Shown piece after piece: positions 1-11,178 of a DNA stretch of 64,000 nucleotides. Location: positions 1-64,000 of the forward strand of contig JAULBX010005220.1 in assembly GCA_032358255.1 (NCBI GenBank), written 5' to 3'. A program made the translations under genes and the position numbers. Below the pieces are notes generated by a model. That model did not search any database and was not told the origin of the DNA. It saw only the letters and a program-made list of their open reading frames with translations. The stretch comes from Heterotrichella gracilis. Its lineage: Eukaryota; Sar; Xanthophyceae; Tribonematales; Xanthonemataceae. How positions within the stretch are numbered: position 1 is the stretch's first letter; the number at the start of each line of letters is the position of its first letter.

Positions 1-3000
1 CCCCCGCCCGCCCCGCCCCCCCCCGTGCCCCCCCCCCGCCCCTCACCGCCATTTCCACGTCCGCCCCCCATCCCCTCACCCCAGCCTCCACCATCAACCC
101 CGTCCACCTCTCCATATGACATCCCGGGTACGCCGTCATTAGAACTTTGCCCTGTGATATAAAAATATGTATTTTTTACCCATTTTGCGATACTCGTCAC
201 AGCCTTAGGGGTACTATGGCCACAAATTCACTGGGGCCGAAGCAATTTTTTAATATTATAATTATACTGCTTTATCATTACTATCTTATTACCCTTCAAG
301 TTGACCGGAGTAGTGGTGCTTTTACAAACTTTTGGTCCTGAAGGAGAAGAACAAGAACAGAGAGTGGTCCAAGCGGTCCACCATTGCGTCCTTCCACCAC
401 CGGTTTGATACCATGAATCCCCTGTTATATCCCCATCCCAACCATGCCCCCTCCCCACCGCAGGTGCTACCTACCTTGGTTGCTTCACCGACTGCGTCCC
501 CAACAGCCCATACATGGGGGCCCAGGGATTGGGGATGGTGAGGGCGCTGCCCCAGCTGCTGTCCCCGAGGGTGAATGGCACAGCCGCATGCAGAACGCTG
601 GCTGAGGCGCCAAACGCAGCTGGTAGGGCCGTTGATCACGAACCCTGACCCTATTTTGTGAACCCTGGCTAGTAATAGCTGGTGAAACCCCAGCCGATGG
701 GCCCTAGCTGGTGGACCCTACATGGAGAACCCTAGCTGCTGTCCCCGAGGGTGAATGGCACAGCCGCATGCAGAACGCTGGCTGAGGCGCCAAACGTAGC
801 TGGTACGGCTGAAAACCCTAGCTTAAAACCTTATTTGGTGGAACTGGTACGGCAGAACACCCTAGCTTGTGGCGCATGCAGAGCGCTGGTTGAGAGGCTC
901 CAAATGCACCTGAATGGGCACTCGATTACGAACCCTGGCTTGAGAACCCTATTTCGTGAACCATGCCTGATAAGCTTACCAAAAATCCTAGCTGATGAAA
1001 CCCCAACTGATGGACCCTAGCAAGTACATCCTAGCTGGTAAACCCTATATGGTGGTAGACTCTAGCTGCTGAGACCCCCCCCAATCCCCACACCTGCACC
1101 CACCAAACCTCCCTTCCTCCCTCTCTTAAACCGCTGGCATCACTCTTCACCACCCCCCACCCCTCCCTCCCCTCCAGGCCCCGGCACCCCCTACCAGGTG
1201 TTTGCCCTCCAGTGGTATGGCCAGTGCTTTGGGGGGGCATCCGCTGACGTGGCAGCCATGAGCCAGGTGGCAGACGCAGAGTGCACCGCCACCGCGTGCG
1301 ACAATGGGGATGGGTGCGGGGGGTACTGCCGCAACCGGGTGTATGCGGTGGTGGATACGGGTGGGGATGTGGGGGCGCCGCCCAGCCCGCCGCCCGCTCC
1401 TGCGCTAGGTACGCTCAGGATTAGGCGTTTAGGGCTAGGGTTTAGGACTAGGGTATAGGACTAGGGTATAGGACTAGGGTTTATGCCTAGGGTTTGGCAT
1501 TGTGTGGTTGACGCAAGGGGTTTTGGGGTACAGTACTAGGGTCTATTGGCGCCAGGGTTTATATAGGGTTATGTGCGGTGTGGCCGAGGCTGAGGTCAGT
1601 GAGGGGTAGGCCTGTCTTCACCTTGCCTAACATGTTCACGTGCATTAGCCGGAGGGGTTGCAGTACAGGACGGAAACTCGGTCGACAAACGTGGTCATCG
1701 TGCCTGCCCGTCTACACCCACCAACCCACTCACATATAAAGCCACCTTCCCGTGGGACCCATTCACTGCCTCCACCCCCTGGACCCACTGCCCCTGGGGT
1801 TTTTAAACCCCGGTTTTGACTTCCAATGTCCCCATGCCAACTCCAACCGCCCCCCTCTCATCCCCCTCTCCCTTTGGTCCCAGGGTTTTACATTGGCTGC
1901 TTCTCAGACTGCGTACCTAATTCCCCCTACGACGCAAACGACGGGCTGGGAAAAGTGCGCACCCTCCCCACCCGCCTCTCCGCCCAGGTGCAATCCCCAG
2001 ATGCATGCCGCCAGCTGGCGGCGGCCGGGGTTTCCGGAAAACCCTTTGGGGTCTACGCCCTGCAGTGGTATGGTCAGTGCTTTGCGGGTGCGGTAACAGA
2101 CCTCTCAGCACTGAAGCGGGTCTCGGATGCATCCTGCGGGGACACGCCGTGTCCCGACGGGGAACCCTGTGGAGGGTTTTGCGTCAACAGGGTTTTCTCG
2201 ACGGCGCCGGTGCAGCCGCCGCCTCCCAGCCCACCCATCAGTGAGTGGCTTAGGGTTTGGGGAGGGGTTTGGAGGGTTTTGCATCACCCCTGCTCAGTGC
2301 AAATCTCCATGTTTTTCCTGCAGCCCATGTGAGACATTATGTCATGCCATGGTTTAGTCTGGAATGTATGGGGTTTCAAGGTTGTTCTTGTGGCGTTTTA
2401 ACCCTCAGTATCTGCTTTCTCAGGACCACCACCTAGCCCCCGCCCTCCCCCACCCCCACGGCCTCCTTCCCCCCCTGGTGTGGTCGCCTCCCCACCACCA
2501 CCACGCCCCCCACCCCCCCCCCATCGCCATCCCCACCACGCCCGCCACCGCCACCTTCTGCAGGAACTGGTATGTAGCAATATCAATCAGGGTCTTACGA
2601 TGGTCTCTTGTACTTAGCTGTGGTTAAAGGATGATTCACCCTTGCGGACGCCATGCTATGCACATCCACAAAACGGTGTGGTCCTCACTGTTGACGTACA
2701 AATTCTACACAAAGCATTCTCATCAAACCACATAGCATTCCGGGAAAAATGATTCCTACCTAGCTGTGGCAAAGTCAGGCAACCGTATTCAAAACTTAAA
2801 AAACTATAAAGCCTTAAAACTATAAAATCCTATTGCTGTTGCAGTGCCTATCACTGTGGACTTCAGAGCACAGATGGACCCCCCCCTGTTCAAGAAATTC
2901 CAGGGGATGAACAGCGGCATCGTCCAAATCCCCAGATACGAGGCATCCCAGGGGGCCCTGCAGGAGGTGCAGCTGGGGGCCTTGAGGGTGGACCTCAGCA

Positions 3001-6000
3001 TTGGCAAGGGGGGTAAGTGCGCATGCAATTGTGCCCTTCCACGATGTTTTTGCGTTTTGAAGCTGTCGCCATGAGTTGTATATGGCGTGCATTTTGCCGA
3101 AGTGAGAGATTTTGCTGGCTGAATGTACAATGGCGCAATACTTGTATTGGTAGTGGTCCCCTTAGCTGAAACTCTAAACCCTACACCCTTGCCAATCTTT
3201 GCTTTTATCTCCGATACAACCTATGCAGCCTTTACGCCCATCCAAAATAGGGTCTGCGCCTTCAGTAGTAGTTTTAAATAATAGTAATAAAAATGTCATC
3301 AAATTCCCCTCCTCCTCGCTCTCCGCAGACTCTGCATTCCCAGACGTGTTCACCGGCCCCCCCACCAACATCCAGTACAACTGGGCGGGCATCGACTACC
3401 TTTCCCGCCTGCTCAATGGCATGGGTGTGTGGCCTCAATGGGCTTTCTGCTACAACCCCTACCCCACCCAGCCTGCCAAGGGGGACCGATGGAACGAGGT
3501 CCCCACAGATCTGGTTGCATACCAGAAAATGGCAAAGGTAGGAGCCAGCGCCACCCAATGCATGCAGGGGCAAACGAAGGCTGTAAAGTCCGGTATTGTC
3601 GTATGTGTGCAACAAAGCGATTTTGCACTCCCGGCATTGATTGCAGTCATGATAATGATTGCACATAGATGATGGGCGGGAATGCTGATCACCCAGTAAA
3701 TTACACTTATTTTATTTTCCTTCTCCACACTTTGCAACGAGGCCACTCCATGCACTGCCTGAAAAACATGGACACACCCTCTTTTGATATCATCCATGCG
3801 TGCAGGCCTTCACCGCCAATTTCCGCACCAAAAACATATTCATCAGTTACTACGAGGTGTGGAACGAGCCGGACTTCTCATCAGAGTTCTTCAAAGGGGA
3901 CTGGAACCAGTACCTGGGGGTGTATGAAGCGGGGTCAAAGGTATGTCTAGGGTTTGGGACTAGGGTTTCCATGGGTTTGCCTCATGGAAACTGTTGGTAC
4001 GAGCGGTCGCGTTTTTTGGCAGCAGCATTTCGTTTGAAAACTCTTGTGCAACAGCAACATGTCAGCAGGAGGGATGTTATAAATCACATTATGTGTAAAA
4101 TTTACAAGATTTATTAGGCCTCGCCGTCACAGCCAGGCTGTCTATCACCATGCAAAATTTTGCCAATTATTCGTGGATGGCTTGCTATTCAATATCTTCG
4201 TGTGCAATATAGTATCAAACGTCTTCATTGTATACGTGGGCTTGTCGAGACATCGCTGTGAGACTGTTTCTGTGCGTGTGCAGGGTATGCGGGAAGGGGA
4301 CCCCGACGCCGTGATCTGTGGCCCTGCCCTGGCATTCTCCCCCGGGCTGGTGCCCGCGTTTTTGCAGCGAGTGAAGGCCCAATCCCTCCCCCTGGACTGC
4401 TTCACTTTCCACGTGGTGGGCAACACGGGCTATCATTCTGCAGACACGCTGTTTGATGTGGTGAAGACCTTCCGGGGCCAGTTTGGGCCCGATTACCCCA
4501 CCCTGGAGTTGCACTGCAATGAGTACCACTCCTGGCCGGTCAACGACGTGCAGGACTTCCACCCCTACACCTTGGCAGGTGACGCTCAAAACCCTACAAT
4601 GCTTTACAATGGCCCTGCACACAACAGAGGGTTTGATGGAATCATGCCAACTTGGTTCCATGGAGTTGAGTTCATCATTTAACTTGGCGTCTTCTCTGAG
4701 GCATGCATTGGAACTTCCAATGTGCCCATGTGCAATTTCCAATCCTTCTCATCCTATTGCAAGCAGTGGCCATGGGCCTCCCACCAAAATTAACCGTCAA
4801 TGACCACGTCCTCCCTCCAAACCATCCGTTAACGTCCCCCCTGGCTGCGTCCCCCTCGCAGGTTGGATCCTGGATGAGTACAGCCGACTACTCACAATCA
4901 CAGACCTCACCATGGTCAACTGGGCCCAGGTGCTGGACAGCGGCGCAGGGGACAGGCTGGGGTGGTTGAACTACGGGGGCGCGAAACGGGTGGACTTTTG
5001 GGTCAACAAGTTCTACAATGAGCTGCCGGTGTCCAGGGCCTCCACAGCGGTGAACGGCAACCTTGGGGTGATGGCGGGCATCGACAGGGCACTGGTAGGG
5101 TTCTGGGGAGGGTTTTGGGGGTTGGAAAAGGGTGGGTGGAGGTGGGGAGGTGTTTTGGTTTGCTGCAATGGAGTGGGAGGGTTTTGGCAAGGGTTTGTTC
5201 GTTGTATTGGGTCGTTGTGGGCATTCCGTTGGTCTGATGATTAACACAGCAGTGATCAGCTTTGTGATGTATGATGCACGCCTGATTTTTTATGAATCAT
5301 TGTGCATTGAGGAGAAAATTTATATTGATTGTCTATAAAAAAAGATGTTGATATATTAGACATTGTTTTATCATTTTCTAGGATGCAGCATTGCCATGCA
5401 TGTCAGCCCCCCAGTGGAGGCATGTGCATTTCCTCACACCCTCTTTCCCCTAATCTGGCTTTATAGCTGGATTCCAGATGCCGAATATGACTTAGATTTG
5501 CCTTGGCGTGTGCAGGGAGGTGTGTTAGTGTGGAGCAAGAGCGACAGCGCCAGCCTCACCCTCAGCTTGACTGTCCAACACATCCCCTTCCAGAGCTACA
5601 AGGTGGTGACGTACAACATTGGGACCGACAACGGTGGCACAGCAGGACCGACCAGCTCTGAAGTCACCGTATCAGGACAAACCACGTGAGTCTGGCACCT
5701 AATCTACAGTTTCTGCTGCTGTGGTCTAAATAAAGGCTCCTTTTGCTGTTTCAACTCCGACTCTTGCACCTTTTTGTATCCCAAAACCTCATTCCGCATC
5801 TCGCACGTCTAGCTTGAGCAGTATTGTCATGTGGTTGACCATTGAGCACCCCGTTGTCGCCTTGCTACAGGTTCCAGCTGAGCATGGTCATACCTCCCAG
5901 GGGGGTGGTGTACTTCAAATTCAGCCCCACAGGGTCCCTGGTCCCCTCCCAGTTCGTGCCCTTCAACAACCACGCCGCTTACAAGGCGCCGCCCGGGGGC

Positions 6001-6522
6001 CAAATCATTCGCATTTGGCGCTATTTTGGCACCCGCAGCACCCCCCACACCAGGTATAATGAGTTTGACGTGAGGACCTATGCCTTCTATGTTGGGATGG
6101 GCAACAGGGAGAATGAAGCCAAGGCATTTGTGGGCCTGGACCTCAAATCCATGGATGCCACATTTGCGGTGCGATGCGAGCTGGATGGGCCCCTCGGGGT
6201 GTCTGCCCAGCTGGCATTCCGCATGGATTTCTACACCCCCGGCAAGGGGTATTCAGCCTCGGTGGTCTTCTCAGACCGCCGCTTCCAGGCAGTGAGCGCT
6301 GCCCCGCCCTGGGGGACCAAATCCTTGGCAGATGTGGTGGTGGCGCAGAATTTGACATCTGGCAACGGGGTGTCATCAGGGGGGCCCACATCCATCAAAT
6401 TCACGATCTCCCCCAAGGCATATGCCCCTACGGGGTGGACGGGCAGACTCCTGCTGACTGCATACCTGGGGCAGGCAGACGTGGGTAAACGGGCAAGGTT
6501 TTTCATGATGAAATCAGCCTAG
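1..6522 (+). CDS. Secreted WSC-module / GH39-like glycosidase (5' partial)
   Basis: Exons: <1-127, 464-622, 1178-1408, 1884-2240, 2424-2569, 2845-3012, 3329-3537, 3806-3940, 4284-4578, 4862-5094, 5516-5685, 5871-6522 (TAG). The window opens in a proline-rich linker. Then come two cysteine-rich WSC-like modules, each with YxGCF, LQWYGQCF and CGGxC motifs, each followed by a Pro-rich linker. A TIM-barrel glycosidase follows, resembling family GH39 (beta-xylosidase/iduronidase type). It shows VWNEPDF at about 3860, where the Glu after Asn is the expected acid/base, and LHCNEYHSW at about 4510, where the Glu is the likely nucleophile. A beta-rich C-terminal region follows. It probably acts outside the cell on wall or matrix glycans (inference). 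Phases agree at every junction except the linker exon 2424-2569, where a C run appears to be one base off. The start and any signal peptide lie upstream of the window. The fold is called with fair confidence; the substrate is unknown. Confidence 0.75.
555..915 (+). repeat. 180-bp-offset duplication of an exon 3' edge plus donor
   Basis: The segment 555-627, which is the end of the first WSC exon plus its donor, recurs at 735-807 almost unchanged at an offset of exactly 180 bp. A third, decayed copy is visible at about 868-915. The spacer contains tandem AACCCTAGCTG-type motifs. All copies beyond 622 lie inside the intron. Confidence 0.9.
1425..1500 (+). repeat. Degenerate telomere-like TTTAGGG repeat in intron
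   Basis: Tandem variants of GGGTTTAGGACTA and GGGTATAGGACTA start just after the WSC exon that ends at 1408. They resemble the plant/green-algal telomere unit but are degenerate. Confidence 0.8.
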
Positions 6523-8129
6523 ACACCTACCATGGATATGAAACGCCTACCTCAACTGAACTCCATGTTGAAAGCAGCATATCTCCTGCTATGCGCCTGA
6601 CAACGGCACCTAAACCTTGAAGTGCACTGTTTCACTGCTATTGAACAGATTCAGCTGTATTGAACATTATGATATGATATCAGCCACGTTTGTTATTCAT
6701 GCATGCTTAGAAAGTAGTGGTAAGGGCTTGAACAACATTGTTCTGCTGCTTGTACTGTACAGTTGCTGGCCCAGCTAATGTATGCATTTTTTCCCCTTGT
6801 AAAAAAGTTCTTGTGTTTAGATAGTGAACTATCAGACAGTGAGATCTGTTGGTCTTTCCATAGGATTTTGGCAAATTGGATTATAGCATTGCAGCAATGC
6901 TATAAGCAGCTTGCAAATTGCACATTGAATGTGTATACCATTCTGTGGCTCAGCCTGGCCTTTTATTGCTATAATGCGATAAAATAATCTGTTTACAGGT
7001 CTTGATAGCCCATATGAGGTCAATGAACTGGGTATGAAGGCCCTGGGGGAAAATAATCTATCACATTATTTGTGTCTGATTTTCAACGCTGGTATAGTGC
7101 TTGCTGCGCCGTGTGTGGGCATTATGTTTCTTTCTTTCTTTTCTGAGGATTTTTCGTCATAATGATGACGTTTTTTAGCCACATGCATCATGATGGGGCA
7201 GCCAGGAACTTGAGACAATGACTGATGCTGGACAAGGTTAACCTAATTAGTGACGGTCAGCCTGGCCAGTGGGGCCTTTGGCAAATGCTCCACCAATGCT
7301 CCACCAATTGAACGTGCCGATCGTTGTTTGTCGACAAACGGTTAACAGTGAAATTCAGGCAGCTCTAGAGTTGAGCAGCTTATCAGTACTGTAAGTGTTA
7401 CAATGTCTGACATTGCAGTGTGCTTTATAATATAAGCAAAATTGCATATTATGCAATGTTCAACAATCAGTATGCATTATGCTGAGCATTGCTTGCCAAG
7501 GCAGTATGATTTGTAATTATTACCCCTGTTCGTGGTTACTAGTACGTACACTGAAACAGATGGCATGCCAGAGCAATCTTCAGATAATAATATATTATTA
7601 TCTTAGAACCCTTGCCATGAACGGGTCTTGAAACACATGTGGCAATGATTGACAATGATATGCTGGTGGCACTGCAATGATTGGCAATGAGAGCGCTTCA
7701 GAAATTGTAACAGTCAACTTGAAGGTCCACCCAGTGTGATGTAATGCTGAAAAACGCAACAAAGTACAACGCAACTGCAAACACATTTGGGCTCTGAGAA
7801 ATAGTCTGGGAACGTTCTGAAAAATGCACGTCTACTGTACAAAAAAAGTCACAATACAACGCAATGGCTGAACAACTCTAGAAAAGAATAACAACTTGGT
7901 CACAACCCTGAGGTTGAGCTACGCGCTGCGCACCTCCCTTCCTCCCTTGCTGGAATGGGCGCATCTATATGTGGGCTTTAATCCCACAAACCCTGATCAC
8001 AAACCCCCCGCGTATCCCCCCCGCCTGACATCCGCCTGCCTCATGCCCGCTGTGCCTTCCACACTCCCCTACCAGCGGCCCCTGGATCTGGAATGCTAGG
8101 CGCATTGCACACCCAGACCATGTGGGTGA
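6523..8129. other. Intergenic, convergent gene ends, no gene seen
   Basis: AT-richer stretch between the glycosidase stop and the tail of the tetraspanin gene. Only short unsupported open frames occur. It probably holds the 3' UTR of the glycosidase in its first few hundred bases. Confidence 0.6.
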
Positions 8130-8560
8130 TCCAATCCCATGTGTCCCGGTCAGGTGCAGGGCCAGGCAGGGAGTCCCATGCCCAGTTGGAATGCCGACAA
8201 ATTTCCCTGTGGGCTTGGTTCTGTACAGCTGTGCTTCCCACATGCTCCCCTCGCCAGCGCCACGTGGTGCAGTCGCAGTGCTTGACGCCACTTGTCATCA
8301 CCCGGGAGGTTCAATCCTATGTGTCCCCATAAAGTGCTGGCTCCAGCTGGGAGTCCCACATGCTGGTGGGGTTGCCAACGCCGCCCCTCAAATTGCAACT
8401 AGCCCTGGGACTAGCCAGTCGCACACATGGAGGATTATCGCATTGCGGACTGCCGGCACCCTTGGCGCCATCCTTCATTCCCACATGCGGTGCTTAGGTG
8501 CTGGGTCCTGCAGGGAGCCCCATGTGCGGTGGGGATCCCGAGGCCTCCCTCCGGGGACTG
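8130..8560 (-). repeat. Three degenerate tandem copies of the tetraspanin gene's 3' end
   Basis: The last coding bases of the tetraspanin exon (about 8480-8545) recur as diverged copies near 8315-8380 and 8138-8205, spaced about 165-180 bp. On the minus strand all three still read close to MGLPAGPST (MGLPAGPST, VGLPAGAST, MGLPAWPCT), although the outer copies are not in the same frame as the gene. The stop codon falls in the first copy. Confidence 0.75.
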
Positions 8561-10136
8561 GCCTTGGGACTGTACAGATTGGGATATATCCTGCCATTGA
8601 CCTCCTCCCGGGGGGCGCTGTAGGGGTGGAGCAGGGGCTCGTTGACATCCCGCAGGGATGGGGATCCGGCCTCCTCGTCCCCAGAAATCCTGCGGTACCC
8701 TTGGCTGGAGCGCACTGCTGAGGGGGCCATGCATGCCGGGTAGCAGGTGGCTACCAGCAGGCTGAATACCTGGGGGTGGGGTGGGGGGGGAAGCGGCATG
8801 GCATGAGGGTTTTGGGGCGCGGTACAAGGGTTTAACCGAGCGCTGCTAGGGACTTGAAGAGTGGAGTCACAGGTTGACCTGACCAGGAAACAAGATGTCT
8901 CGCCCAGTTGTGGTGGCTATGGGAGGGGTGGGAAACGTTATTTTAATGGAGCGCTGAATGCTTTGGTCACTTGGACACTAGGTACTCTGCCCTACACCTG
9001 TAGTACTGCCAACATATGCTGACAACAGACAGCACAACAACGTTCAAGGGTTCCAGCAGGTTAGTTTTTTCCTGTGTTCTCAACCATCCTGATAAGAGGA
9101 CAAGTGCTATGTGACATATGGCCAGTTGGGTCCACCCACCCACCTGCAGCCCATACAGGGTAACAGCTGCTGTTGCTGCCAGGTCAGTGTTCTCAGTTAT
9201 CCAGGTGACAATGTCAGCCAGGGCCCCAGTGTTGTCTGAAAGAGCGGCTTGGGCATACAAGTCCCTGAAAGGGGCAGCCGTTTGGACAACGTCAGTTTGG
9301 TCCGGACATGAGCGATGGGGGCAAATGTGTGTAAACCTAAGAACCAAAGTGCCCAATTGTTACCTTCTTTGGACGTATAAGCCTCCCATGGCTCCTTCAA
9401 AGAGTACTACGACGAAGGTGGCGCCCGCATACTGCAAACATCCAGAGGTTGAGGACGGCATTGGCAGTACATGTCCCGGAGCAACCAAAACTGGATGTCT
9501 GGCGGATGTTTGGTGCTAAAGACGAGTGCCACAGCATCCATGTGTTGGAACTCCAGTAGCGATGCAAAACGTTGTGGTTCCGACAAAGCAATTGTCGTTT
9601 TTTTGCTGTACGAGGACTCGCCTAGTGGATGTTCCGTGGGTAAACCACAGGTGTCTTGTACAACTTACCGCGCTAACTGCACACGCCAGGCCGAACCAAG
9701 CACCGATTCCACCCAGCAGCGATAAGAAGATGAGCAGCAAGCCGTATGCCCCCAGCGTGTCGGCAAACCTGCGGACCAACCACTCGTATCAGTTCAATGC
9801 ACTGCGACCCCTCGTAGACCAAACCCTCAGGGACCCCACACGGAATGCCGCACCCCAGGCAGAGCAAACCCACTTGGTTACCTATTCCTCGAGTTTGCAT
9901 ACCAGTACAAGTGCAACGTGTGTTCTGGCAGGCTGTGCGCGTGCAGAGTGGTGTATAGTACCCTCGACGACCCCCACATGCACCCACCAGACATCCTCCA
10001 ACTTGGGCACTAAGCCAGATACGTTGTCCGCAGCTATCAGCTTGTAGCTACTGAATGCCAACACGCCACCCACGGCAAGAAGCACGAAGGTTGAGAACCG
10101 CAGGAAGTCTGCCGAACAGCCCTTGCAGCAAGCCAT
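8494..10136 (-). CDS. Tetraspanin-like four-helix membrane protein (TOM2A-like)
   Basis: Exons in transcript order: 10136-9988, 9768-9669, 9515-9364, 9264-9144, 8769-8494 (TAA). The N-terminus MACCKGC, then a membrane helix, resembles plant TOM2A/tetraspanin proteins; this ATG is preferred over one eight codons upstream. The second exon encodes helix 2 (GLLLIFLSLLGGIGAWFGLA). The third encodes helix 3 (YAGATFVVVLFEGAMGGLY). The fifth starts with helix 4 (VFSLLVATCYPA) and ends in a polar tail of about 75 residues. All phases match if the third exon starts at 9515, giving 265 residues. An alternative acceptor at 9498 gives a better family match, GCSGTC followed by a longer hydrophobic run, but then leaves the frame before helix 3; this looks like a small indel. 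Expected in plasma or vacuolar membranes as an organiser protein. Identification is moderately sure. Confidence 0.65.
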
Positions 10137-11070
10137 GGTTCTGCTGGGCAAAGGTTGCACCTGCTAGATACTCTCAGACAGTTCGGTTAAGAAGACCAAT
10201 GGCACCAGGTGTAAGCCAACAACGCAGTTCTTCACAACACGTTCAAGGTGCATAATACCTGATAAGGAACCCATATGACCACTCCGTACAACGGCCCAGC
10301 TGGGCATGCACTGACCCAACTCGTCCAAAGGGCCCTAGAATAGGGTTCTCTAGGGTAACCCTGACCAGGGTGATCACCAGATGGCACCTGTGGCCACAAA
10401 GAGTTGCTCCAACTTGTCACAAACTAAAGCCCAAGAGATGTATACCAAGGGGTGGATGCCAGGGGGTGGATGACAGCGACCTGATTGGCCCAATTTGGAG
10501 TGCTGCATATCCCATTGCGATTCGCTGCCTGAACCCATATGATGCATGCGGCACCCACACCTGGCCCTTCAAAAGTCTCTGCACTGACCATATTTTATAC
10601 ACAGTTCCACAATGCTGCAGCCAGGTTGGCCATTCTTTGCACAAGCGCCTGAAAAACTGCACTCCCTCCCATCACCGACCCATGGCGCCAATGTACCACT
10701 CCGGTCTGACCATGAACGATGCAGTCCTGAAAGCATGACAAACCCTCATTCGAACCAAATTCTGGATATCTGTTCTGTAGTCCTCACACATCACTCCTGG
10801 CATTTCACCCATGCCAAGGGCAATAAAATAATAATAAAAACTATTATTATCTTATCACCCTTGCCCAGGCCAACCCTTCCCACCTGTGGGGCATTACAGC
10901 ATTCCCCCCAACCCACAGGCTGTGTCCCCACTCCGTCAAGCCCGCCCACCCTCACCACCACCCACGCTCACTGAAAACCGATCCACACCTGCCCGCAACA
11001 GCACCCCAAGGGCGACCAATCTGCTCACAAATGACTGGCAATGCCATCTAGTCCCCCACGCTCAGAGAGT
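10137..11070. other. Intergenic upstream of tetraspanin, no gene seen
   Basis: Between the tetraspanin start and the 3' end of the Kelch gene. Open frames are short and their composition is not protein-like. It must hold the tetraspanin promoter. Confidence 0.55.
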
Positions 11071-11178
11071 TTGGTTCCTGGATGACTGTACTCCGGTCCC
11101 CAGGATGACTGTAATTTGGTCCCTGGATAACTGTAATCTGGTCCCCAAGGATTACTGTAATCTGGTCCCCAGAAATTA
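11071..11178 (-). repeat. About 23-bp minisatellite touching the Kelch stop codon
   Basis: Four imperfect copies of a unit like GGGGACCAGATTACAGTCAT (minus strand) begin at the TAA of the Kelch gene and run into its 3' flank. Confidence 0.8.
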
